Notes: a model not told the origin generated them from the sequence alone. 9,631 nt of DNA from Clostridiales bacterium (GCA_031270585.1 JAISXK010000115.1:1-9631); one strand, 5' to 3'. Positions 1 through 5,734 are shown, counted from the stretch's first letter. A program made the numbers and translations.

Positions 1-520
1 CGACCAATACCACAACCGTAACCGCGATGATGATTAAATTGCGCACGGAGGTTGTGCTGGTGGGCGCAATAAGCGGCGGCATGGCCTGCGGATTTCGTCC
101 GCCGACCACCACATCCGCGCCCGCGATGGCGTTAACGGCGGGCCGGAACACCAGCCCCAGAATTTCTTTTATTACCACGCCCAACGCGATTGTTGACAAA
201 AGCGGCATCAGCGTGGATGATTTTTCAAATGGTTTGATGGATACATAGTAGGATATCAAGCCAAGCGCGGCACAGAGTATCGCTGCTATCAGTATCAAAA
301 GCAGAACTGCGAGTAAAAGCGGCATGCTTGTAAACACGCCCGCATTGAGCATGATGGCATACGCGCCCACAATGCTAAACGCGCCAAACATGGCAATGTC
401 GCCGCAGCAGAACACGACTACGTCCAATACGCCAAAGAACAGGCAGTAACCAATGGCCACAAGCGTATAGGTGCATCCCATCATGATAGAATTAAGGATT
501 GCGGTGGTAAAAGTCTCCAT
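1..520 (-). CDS. livH: Branched-chain amino acid-type ABC transporter permease LivH (3' end cut by window edge)
   Basis: Inner-membrane permease of a HAAT-family ABC importer. In the family it forms the translocation path with LivM and is driven by LivF/LivG. The 173 complete codons visible are about 60% of a usual ~290-aa LivH. Hydrophobic segments lie near residues 8-30, 33-58, 64-93, 105-125 and 161-173. The opening METFTTAILNSIMMGCTYTL and the segment around IKPFEKSSTLMPLLSTIALG match the family pattern. The usual family motif NFAHGE reads VFCCGD here (residues 36-41), with two cysteines. An in-frame TAA lies just upstream of the ATG, so this start or a nearby internal ATG must be used. 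The AAGGAG (535-540) is 14 nt away, unusually far. It follows livJ by 139 bp; livM would be expected beyond the left edge. Family assignment is firm; substrate is not. Confidence 0.88.
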   Translation of the reverse strand, partial: METFTTAILNSIMMGCTYTLVAIGYCLFFGVLDVVVFCCGDIAMFGAFSIVGAYAIMLNAGVFTSMPLLLAVLLLILIAAILCAALGLISYYVSIKPFEKSSTLMPLLSTIALGVVIKEILGLVFRPAVNAIAGADVVVGGRNPQAMPPLIAPTSTTSVRNLIIIAVTVVVLV

Positions 521-555
521 ATTACGTCGTTAAACTCCTTTTGCACAAGGACATT

Positions 556-571
556 CGCATGCGCATATGCG
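556..571. repeat. Cluster of overlapping short palindromes in the livJ-livH spacer
   Basis: Three perfect palindromes overlap within 16 bp: CGCATGCG (556-563), ATGCGCAT (559-566) and CGCATATGCG (562-571). They lie about 36-51 bp before the livH start. They could be a protein-binding site or part of a folded leader RNA. The role is unknown. Confidence 0.4.
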
Positions 572-605
572 TATCAGTGTAGAAATAGAAGCGGCCCTCT
601 GTAAT

Positions 606-635
606 CACCAGCCGCCGCCCTGGCGGCGGCTGGTG
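606..635 (-). promoter_or_regulatory. GC-rich hairpin between livJ and livH (attenuating or mRNA-stabilising)
   Basis: A perfect 14-bp inverted repeat: the arm CACCAGCCGCCGCC (606-619) and its exact complement (622-635), separated by only 2 nt. It lies 24 nt downstream of the livJ stop. In the direction of transcription it is followed by GATTACAGAGGG, with no U-tract, so it is not a normal intrinsic terminator. In binding-protein transporter operons, hairpins after the binding-protein gene are known to protect its mRNA from 3' decay and raise its level above that of the permeases. That role is inferred here. Confidence 0.65.
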
Positions 636-659
636 TATTGATGGGTTTAAGGCGTTAAC

Positions 660-1916
660 TTATTTGCCGGGGAAAGTGCGCGTGCCGCTGGCATACTCGC
701 TTTCGTCATAAATCGTCCACACGCCATCCTGCACAACATTCAGGTAAGCGGCGACGTTCGTCGTCTGGCCGATCTCGTTGAATGTGGTGGTGCCCATAAT
801 GCCCTCGGTCGTGCTGCCCAGTATGGCGTCACGCATAGCTAAAGGCGTGGGGCTATCGCCTAACTGCTTCAGGCAGTTGAGCAGTATGAGACCCGCTTCG
901 TAAGCGTAGGGGGTGTAAGCGCCGATGGGCTCGCTGTAACCTTCAGCCTCATAATCCGCTATAAATTTACGGCCAAGATCGGTGCTCTCAAGCACGATGC
1001 CGGGCTTCACGATCAAAGCGCCTTCCGCCGCCTCGGCGGGGATCTTCAGAAAGTCTTCAGAGTAGTTGCCCGAAATGCCGCAGAAGAGCGCGTTGATTTC
1101 GGCCTCATGCATCTGCTGCTTGAGCATGGAACCTTCCGTAACAACGCCGCCCCAGTATATGCACTCGGCGCCGGCGTCCTTTGCCTTTTGGATGATGGCG
1201 CGGAAGTCAACCGTGCCTTCCTGCACTTTTTCTACGCCCAGAGCCTCCAGGCCGCGTGACGCCAACTCGGCGGTAAACGCGGCGGTGTTGCCTTCGCCAT
1301 AGGTGGTGGTGTCGGATACAATGAATACCTTGCTGTATCCCATGTCATCCAGCACGGCCTTAGCAAGCGGCACGTTCTCCTGCTTGTCGGTCGGCGCGGA
1401 ACGGGTGATCCAAGGATAGTTTTCAGCGCTGGTCAGGCTCTCGCGGATAGCGCCCCAGATCAGCAACGGGATCTCGCTCTCTTTGAATACGGGGATGGTC
1501 GCCTCGGCAACGCCGGAGTTCCAGTGACCGGTCGCCACAACGACATCCGCGTCGGCAACGATCTTCTGCGCGCCGGCGGCGCCCACCTCGGGCTTGGACT
1601 GGTCGTCGATGATGACCAGCTCAATGGTGTAAGGGAAGTCGCCGGACGCGTTGGCCTGCTTAATGCACAGCTCAAACGCGTTTCTGGCAGCTGCGCCTTC
1701 TGCCGCGTTCGCGCCCGTGATAGGCGATAGGAAGCCGATCTTTACAACGGATTTGGCTTCGCTGCCGGGATCAGCCGGAGCGGGAACCTCCGCATCGCTG
1801 CTCGGCGTGCCGCTATCCGCAGGCGGGGGCGTGCTTTGTGCCGCAGGGGTACCGCAACCCGCGATCACGGCAGCCACAAGCAGAATTGCCATAACGAGCG
1901 AAACAAGTTTTTTCAT
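660..1916 (-). CDS. livJ: LivJ-type ABC transporter substrate-binding lipoprotein
   Basis: Extracytoplasmic solute receptor of the Liv/HAAT importer, type 1 periplasmic-binding-protein fold. The start is the ATG at 1914-1916, giving 418 aa: AGGAGG sits 8 nt upstream, and the longer TTG-initiated frame would place that site inside the coding sequence. Residues 1-20 form a lipoprotein signal peptide (KK, hydrophobic core, lipobox IAG before Cys21). A Pro/Ser/Ala linker covers about 22-55 and the two-lobed binding domain about 57-405, opening with VVKIGFLSPITG. TGHWNSGVAEA (129-139) matches the first ligand-contact loop of the family. The following loop, usually an S-x-A/S-A-T type, reads IWGAIRES (153-160), so the ligand may not be a plain branched-chain amino acid. 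It lies between livF (67 bp upstream) and livH. Confidence 0.9.
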   Translation of the reverse strand: MKKLVSLVMAILLVAAVIAGCGTPAAQSTPPPADSGTPSSDAEVPAPADPGSEAKSVVKIGFLSPITGANAAEGAAARNAFELCIKQANASGDFPYTIELVIIDDQSKPEVGAAGAQKIVADADVVVATGHWNSGVAEATIPVFKESEIPLLIWGAIRESLTSAENYPWITRSAPTDKQENVPLAKAVLDDMGYSKVFIVSDTTTYGEGNTAAFTAELASRGLEALGVEKVQEGTVDFRAIIQKAKDAGAECIYWGGVVTEGSMLKQQMHEAEINALFCGISGNYSEDFLKIPAEAAEGALIVKPGIVLESTDLGRKFIADYEAEGYSEPIGAYTPYAYEAGLILLNCLKQLGDSPTPLAMRDAILGSTTEGIMGTTTFNEIGQTTNVAAYLNVVQDGVWTIYDESEYASGTRTFPGK

Positions 1917-1924
1917 AGTGTTTT

Positions 1925-1930
1925 CCTCCT
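1925..1930 (-). promoter_or_regulatory. Ribosome binding site that fixes the livJ start
   Basis: Perfect AGGAGG (CCTCCT on the plus strand), 8 nt before the ATG at 1916. It rules out the upstream in-frame TTG at 1950-1952. Confidence 0.85.
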
Positions 1931-1937
1931 GTTTTTT

Positions 1938-1977
1938 TATTGCTTGAAGCAAACAAGTTTTATTGCTTTAAGCAAAC
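1938..1977. repeat. Tandem pair of 13-nt inverted repeats before livJ
   Basis: TATTGCTTGAAGCAAAC (1938-1954) and TATTGCTTTAAGCAAAC (1961-1977) differ at one base and are offset by 23 bp. Each contains a near-palindrome TTGCTT-N-AAGCAA, centred at 1946 and 1969. They fill most of the 67-bp livF-livJ gap, upstream of the livJ ribosome binding site. They look like two copies of an operator, or a small duplication. The single-base centre makes RNA hairpins weak, so a DNA-binding role is the likelier inference. No clear -35/-10 pair is seen between livF and livJ. Confidence 0.5.
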
Positions 1978-1983
1978 TTTATA

Positions 1984-2700
1984 TCACATAATCGGGTTTT
2001 CCATGAACTCGCTGCGCATCAGCGCGTCGTGGTCGCCCTCAAATATGATTTGACCCTTTTGAATGACGTAACCAAAGTGTGAAACGGAAAGCGCTTTTAT
2101 CGCGTTTTGCTCAACCAGCATGATGGTCATGTTTTCTTTTTGATTTAAGCGCTTTACAACTTTAAAGACCTCTTCCACCATAATCGGCGCGAGGCCCAGC
2201 GAGGGCTCGTCCATGATGAGCAGGCGCGGCTTGTTGATGACGGCGCGCGCTATGGCGATCATGGTGCGCTCGCCGCCCGAAAGCGTGCCGGCCTTTTGTT
2301 GCAGCCTATCCTTCAGTACGGGGAAGGATTCATAAATCTCCTCCAAGCGCTCGTTTAGCAATTTTACGTCTTTTATATTGTAGGCGCCCAAGCGCAAATT
2401 GGTCTGCACCGTCATCTTTGGGAATGTCCCCGTGGCGGCCGAAACCACCTGGATGCCATTCGCAATGCGCTTATGCGTAGGCGCGTTGGTGATATCCTCA
2501 TCCTCTAAGCGGATGCTGCCTGAATCGCAATTTACCATGCCCAGCATCGCCTTTACGAGCGTGCTCTTGCCAGCGCCGTTAGCGCCCAGCACGCAGCAAA
2601 CATTGCCTTTTCTCACTTCCAGCGACACGCCTATCAACATGGGGATGCGCCCGTAATGCGTGTGAATATTTTGAATGGATAGCAGCGTATTCTCGCTCAT
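1984..2700 (-). CDS. livF: Branched-chain amino acid-type ABC transporter ATP-binding protein LivF
   Basis: Cytoplasmic ATPase that pairs with LivG to power the importer; 238 aa, normal LivF length. Walker A is GANGAGKST (39-47), the ABC signature LSGGE (140-144), Walker B LLIMDEP (160-166), and the switch segment VEQNA (196-200) carries Gln where most ABC ATPases have His, as is usual for LivF. The Q-loop is odd: the family stretch V-P-E-G-R reads V-S-A-A-T (86-90), so the Gln/Glu that normally contacts Mg and the permease is Ala88. GGAGG lies 9 nt before the ATG, inside the end of livG. The start overlaps the livG stop as ATGA, which indicates translational coupling. The family is certain; substrate specificity lies elsewhere in the complex. 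Confidence 0.93.
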   Translation of the reverse strand: MSENTLLSIQNIHTHYGRIPMLIGVSLEVRKGNVCCVLGANGAGKSTLVKAMLGMVNCDSGSIRLEDEDITNAPTHKRIANGIQVVSAATGTFPKMTVQTNLRLGAYNIKDVKLLNERLEEIYESFPVLKDRLQQKAGTLSGGERTMIAIARAVINKPRLLIMDEPSLGLAPIMVEEVFKVVKRLNQKENMTIMLVEQNAIKALSVSHFGYVIQKGQIIFEGDHDALMRSEFMENPIM

Positions 2701-3473
2701 TCGTCCTTACCTCCGATGTATGCGTCTATGACGGCGGGGTCGTTGGTTACGTCTTTGTATGTGCCCTCCGCGATTTTCGCGCCCGCGTTGAAAACAACGA
2801 TGCGCTCGGGAACATGTTCCATAACCTTCATATCGTGCTCGATAATGATGATCGCGATATCCTGCATTTTATCTTTGATGATGCGGATGTCGTCCATCAT
2901 GGTCATGGTTTCCTCATCGTTTAAGCCGGCGGTGGGCTCGTCGAGCAACAACACCTTGGGTTTGCCCATCAGCGCGCGCGTAATCTCTATCCGGCGGCGG
3001 TCTATGTGGGGTATGTTTTTTGTCAGGTCATAGCGCCTGTCTATGAGCGAAGGGTTGAAATAGCTCAATATGTCAAGGCTTTCTTCCATATAATCAAAAA
3101 GTATATTATCCACTTTTTTGGGTTTGAACAAGGTATCGAAAAAGCTATAATTCTGTTTGGTGTATGTGCCTATCAGTAAATTGTCGGCAACGCTCAGATC
3201 CCAGCAGAGCCTGCTGGACTGGTATGTGCGCGATATGCCCTTTTGAAAAATTTGATAAGGCCTGAGTCTCGTGATGTCCTCACCCTCCAGCCAGGCACTG
3301 CCATGGGTAGCTTTATATATGCCGCTTACGATATTTAAAAATGTCGTTTTCCCTGAACCGTTTGGGCCTATCAATCCTACGATCTGGCCGTTTTCGATCT
3401 CAAAATCAACTTTGTCGACAGCCCATAGGCCCCCAAAATTAATTGAGAGTTCAGTCGTTTTAAGAAGCGCCAT
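2697..3473 (-). CDS. livG: Branched-chain amino acid-type ABC transporter ATP-binding protein LivG
   Basis: Second ATPase of the importer and first gene of the cassette. The start is the ATG at 3471-3473 (258 aa): MALLKTTELSINFGG is the family-typical N-terminus, and the 23 upstream in-frame codons have no family resemblance. Walker A GPNGSGKTT (36-44), Q-loop SRTYQ (Gln85), Walker B VLLLDEP (174-180) and switch His213 (IEHD) are intact. The signature motif is not: the family LAYGDQRR region reads IPHIDRRR (154-161), with the conserved Gly replaced by Ile. The downstream RRIEITRAL aligns normally, so this is substitution rather than frameshift. AGGAAGG lies 14 nt before the start, followed by seven T's, an unusually long spacing. 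The gene ends in a 4-bp overlap with livF. Confidence 0.92.
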   Translation of the reverse strand: MALLKTTELSINFGGLWAVDKVDFEIENGQIVGLIGPNGSGKTTFLNIVSGIYKATHGSAWLEGEDITRLRPYQIFQKGISRTYQSSRLCWDLSVADNLLIGTYTKQNYSFFDTLFKPKKVDNILFDYMEESLDILSYFNPSLIDRRYDLTKNIPHIDRRRIEITRALMGKPKVLLLDEPTAGLNDEETMTMMDDIRIIKDKMQDIAIIIIEHDMKVMEHVPERIVVFNAGAKIAEGTYKDVTNDPAVIDAYIGGKDE

Positions 3474-3605
3474 AGAAAAAAACCATTCCTTCCTGTATTT
3501 TCTGACTTTACAATAAACAGATAACAAGCCGTAAACGCGCAAAACGTTCTGCCAACACGATGTTTTGATGGAATCCGGCTGGATGAAGCACGAAACCTCT
3601 ACTCT

Positions 3606-3635
3606 ATAATACCATATTCAGAACGATTATCTCAA
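3606..3635 (-). promoter_or_regulatory. Predicted sigma-70/SigA promoter of the liv operon
   Basis: On the minus strand: -35 TTGAGA (3630-3635), an 18-bp spacer, and -10 TATTAT (3606-3611) preceded by TGG, an extended -10. Both hexamers match consensus at 5 of 6 positions. The predicted start of transcription is near 3599, about 125 nt before livG. It lies downstream of the pyrB terminator, so the liv genes form a separate unit. Confidence 0.65.
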
Positions 3636-3680
3636 TCAATATAACAATATTTAATAAAGTTACTATGCCTATCATCAAAA

Positions 3681-3700
3681 ACGATATTATATATAATCGT
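3681..3700. repeat. Imperfect AT-rich inverted repeat upstream of the liv promoter
   Basis: The arms ACGAT (3681-3685) and ATCGT (3696-3700) flank an alternating AT core. A related ACGATTAT occurs at 3623-3630, overlapping the -35 end of the predicted promoter. This could be a regulator-binding site; in such an AT-rich stretch chance is a real alternative. Confidence 0.3.
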
Positions 3701-3765
3701 ATGGACAGTAAAATATTTATTGTTCATACACAGAAACTGTTCTATTGAGTTAAGGAAATATAAAT

Positions 3766-3791
3766 AAAGAAACTGCCGCGGCAGTTTCTTT
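3766..3791 (-). terminator. Intrinsic terminator of arcC-pyrB (perfect palindrome)
   Basis: A perfect 26-nt palindrome with half-site AAAGAAACTGCCG. It folds as an 11-bp stem around a CGCG loop, 20 nt after the pyrB stop. On the minus strand the stem ends in TTTCTTTATTTATATTT, a good U-rich tail. Because it is symmetric it may also act from the other side, although no plus-strand gene is seen here. Confidence 0.85.
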
Positions 3792-3811
3792 GATTTATAA
3801 ACATTTATCGC

Positions 3812-4738
3812 TTATGCTCTGCCGGTAACAAGCCCCAACAGCGCCATGCGCAGGTACATGCCGTTGTGCGCCTGGCGGAAATATGCCGCGCCTTCGTAAT
3901 CGTCCACGTCCGTGGCGATTTCATCCACACGCGGCAACGGGTGCAGTATCGTGATGCCGGGCTTCGCGGCCTTTAGCAACTCTTTGTTCACGATGTAGCT
4001 GCCCTTGCACTTTTCATAATCCGCCGGGTTTTCAAACCGCTCGCGCTGTACGCGCGTTACGTATACGAAATCCGACTTCGCAAGCGCTTCCCTCACGTCG
4101 TCCGTCTCCGTGATGTCAGCGCCCTTCGCGCGTAGCTCACCTGTGATCTCCTCCGGCATACGCAACGCCTCGGGCGACGCGAATATCAGCTTGTTGCCCA
4201 ATTGCTGCATGAAATAGCCCAGACTATGCACCGTGCGCCCATGCTTCAAATCACCCAAAAAAGTTACCGTTTGCCCCCCAATATGGCCTTTTTCCTTGCG
4301 CATGGTATATATATCCAGTAGCGCCTGCGTGGGGTGCTGCCCCGCGCCGTCCCCGCCGTTAATGATGGGATGCACCGCCACCGTGGCCGCCTGCGCCGCC
4401 GATCCCTTCTGCGGGTGACGCATCACGATCACGTCCACATACCCATCCACCGTTTTGATGGTATCAAGCAACGTTTCACCCTTCGCCGTGGATGACGAGT
4501 TGGCATCCGCCATCGATATGCACTTCGCCCCCGTGCGGTTGATCGCCGCCTCAAACGATAGCCTCGTCCGCGTTGACGGTTCGAAGAACAGGCTTGCCAC
4601 CACCATGCCCTCCATATCCCGGATTACTTCCCCTTCCTTCACCCGTTTTTCATACCGCGCCGCCGTGTTCATAATTTCGTTCAGTTGTTGGTTTGTGAAT
4701 TGATACCCGTTTAAAATATCCGTTCCTTTGAAGCCCAT
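3812..4738 (-). CDS. pyrB: Aspartate carbamoyltransferase catalytic subunit
   Basis: Transfers the carbamoyl group from carbamoyl phosphate to L-aspartate, the first committed step of pyrimidine synthesis; cytoplasmic trimer. The start is the second ATG, at 4736-4738 (308 aa), because GGAGG is 8 nt away; the ATG at 4742-4744 would have only 2 nt. Carbamoyl-phosphate contacts are STRTR (55-59) and HPTQ (135-138). The mobile-loop Ser/Lys lie in SSSTAKGETL (81-90, Lys86), aspartate-side residues in RHPQ (108-111), and HPLPR is at 266-270. GDLKHGRTVHSL and VTRVQRERF resemble the E. coli-type chain that can bind a PyrI regulatory subunit, but no pyrI is adjacent and a terminator follows. It starts 29 bp after the arcC stop, so the two are probably co-transcribed. 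The ATCase call is firm; direction in vivo is open. Confidence 0.95.
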   Translation of the reverse strand: MGFKGTDILNGYQFTNQQLNEIMNTAARYEKRVKEGEVIRDMEGMVVASLFFEPSTRTRLSFEAAINRTGAKCISMADANSSSTAKGETLLDTIKTVDGYVDVIVMRHPQKGSAAQAATVAVHPIINGGDGAGQHPTQALLDIYTMRKEKGHIGGQTVTFLGDLKHGRTVHSLGYFMQQLGNKLIFASPEALRMPEEITGELRAKGADITETDDVREALAKSDFVYVTRVQRERFENPADYEKCKGSYIVNKELLKAAKPGITILHPLPRVDEIATDVDDYEGAAYFRQAHNGMYLRMALLGLVTGRA

Positions 4739-4746
4739 ATTCATTA

Positions 4747-4751
4747 CCTCC
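4747..4751 (-). promoter_or_regulatory. Ribosome binding site that decides the pyrB start
   Basis: GGAGG on the minus strand. It is 8 nt from the ATG at 4738 and only 2 nt from the ATG at 4744, which favours the internal Met as the real start. Confidence 0.7.
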
Positions 4752-4767
4752 GTTTATTTTGCAGGAA

Positions 4768-5706
4768 TTACTTCAAAATCGTTCCGGCTTTGCCTTCGAG
4801 CGCTTCCACCGCTTTATCGAGCGATGTGATGATGGTCTTTCTGCCAGGCTTGCTTTCAACAAATTTCAAAGCCGCCTCGATCTTGGGCAGCATGGAACCC
4901 GGCGCAAAATGCCCCTCTTGGATGTAGCGCTTGGCATCCGCCACGGAAAGCACGTCAAGATTCTTCTGATCTGGCTTGTTATAATTGATGCTGACCTTTT
5001 CCACCGCAGTGAGTATGACGAGGCTGTCCGCATCCAAATCCTCCGCCAGTTTTTCGCTCGCCAGATCTTTATCTATAACCGCCGCCGTTCCCACAAGGTC
5101 GCCAAAGCCGTCGCGTATTACGGGGACGCCGCCGCCGCCCACCGCAATCGTAACAAAGCCGTTCTCCACCAGGCACTTCACGGCGTCGATCTCTACAATT
5201 TCCACCGGCAAGGGCGAAGCCACCACCCTGCGCCAACCGCGGCCGGCGTCTTCCTTCATGGTGTAGCCCTTTTCCGCAGCAATCGCCTTGGCCTCGGCCT
5301 CGGTGTAGAAGGGGCCAACGGGCTTGCTGGGGTCTTTAAACTTAGGATCCTTGCTGTCAACCACCACTTGGGTAACGATGGTGACCGCCTGTCTGGCACT
5401 GCCCCTGCCCTTGAGCACCTTGCCCAATCCCTGCTGGATATGGTAGCCAATCATGCCCTGGCTCATGGCGCCGCAAACATCAAACGGCATTGCCGGCGTA
5501 ACATTGCCGGCCGTTTCATTCTGGATAACAATTCTGCCAACCTGCGGCCCGTTGCCATGCGCCAGGATGACTTCATAGCCCTTTTCGATAATATCCGCGA
5601 TATACTCCGCCGTGTTTTCAACAACCTCAAGCTGCGCCTCGGCCGTTGCCGGTTTGCCGCTTTGCTGCAAAGCGTTTCCGCCAAGCGCTATCACAATTCT
5701 TTCCAC
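4768..5706 (-). CDS. arcC: Carbamate kinase
   Basis: Catalyses ATP + carbamate <-> ADP + carbamoyl phosphate, usually run toward ATP in arginine, agmatine or purine-derived catabolism; cytoplasmic amino-acid-kinase fold. It has 312 aa, the family's usual size. Motifs in order: IVIALGGNALQQ (4-15), HGNGPQVG (50-57), DPSKPVGPFYTEAEA (125-139), the glycine-rich VGGGGVPVI (189-197), IDKDLASEKLA (211-221) and the C-terminal FAPGSMLPKIEAA (267-279). The start is a GTG with AAGGAG 6 nt upstream; an ATG two bases earlier is out of frame and stops within six codons. It has its own strong promoter, and pyrB follows after 29 bp. No arginine deiminase or ornithine carbamoyltransferase gene is in view, so it is not in a classical arc cluster. 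Confidence 0.94.
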   Translation of the reverse strand: MERIVIALGGNALQQSGKPATAEAQLEVVENTAEYIADIIEKGYEVILAHGNGPQVGRIVIQNETAGNVTPAMPFDVCGAMSQGMIGYHIQQGLGKVLKGRGSARQAVTIVTQVVVDSKDPKFKDPSKPVGPFYTEAEAKAIAAEKGYTMKEDAGRGWRRVVASPLPVEIVEIDAVKCLVENGFVTIAVGGGGVPVIRDGFGDLVGTAAVIDKDLASEKLAEDLDADSLVILTAVEKVSINYNKPDQKNLDVLSVADAKRYIQEGHFAPGSMLPKIEAALKFVESKPGRKTIITSLDKAVEALEGKAGTILK

Positions 5707-5726
5707 ATCGTACTCCTTATATTTTA

Positions 5727-5734
5727 TTCATGAA
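5727..5734. promoter_or_regulatory. TCATGA-core palindrome in the arcC leader
   Basis: TTCATGAA is a perfect 8-bp palindrome, flanked by TTTATT/AATAAA-like sequence, between the predicted arcC transcription start and its ribosome binding site. The core TCATGA recurs at 5857-5864 and at 6908-6922 near lysR. It may be a regulator site or a weak leader hairpin. Confidence 0.3.

Larger units (their letters stand above)
3474..3765 (-). other. Leader and promoter region upstream of livG (about 290 bp without a firm gene)
   Basis: AT-rich spacer between the pyrB terminator and livG. It holds a good promoter (3606-3635), an imperfect AT-rich inverted repeat (3681-3700), and an untranslated leader of about 125 nt. 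The leader contains a 27-codon GTG-initiated frame (3508-3591) ending RLRLVICLL, described in the findings. I see no strong hairpin with a U-tract in the leader, and no recognisable riboswitch or T-box consensus. Confidence 0.5.

Noticed and set aside
27..248. A 73-codon plus-strand frame opposite livH
   Set aside because: It lies wholly antisense to a clear LivH reading frame and shows no independent features.
1917..1952. Upstream TTG start extending livJ by 12 codons
   Set aside because: It would put the perfect AGGAGG inside the gene, has no ribosome binding site of its own, and adds charged residues before a normal lipoprotein signal peptide.
3474..3492. Eight-codon frame (MVFFYGAS) that starts just after the AGGAAGG before livG
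   Set aside because: Its ATG is only 1 nt from the AGGAAGG, and it runs into livG in another frame. Probably chance.
3474..3542. Upstream extension of livG by 23 codons
   Set aside because: The extra residues have no family resemblance. LivG proteins begin where the internal Met lies, and the total length then matches the family.
4759..5733. A 324-codon open frame on the plus strand, opposite the whole of arcC
   Set aside because: It mirrors arcC almost end to end. Its translation is rich in His, Arg, Asn and Leu with no recognisable domain, and arcC itself has all the carbamate kinase motifs. It is a shadow of codon bias on the other strand.
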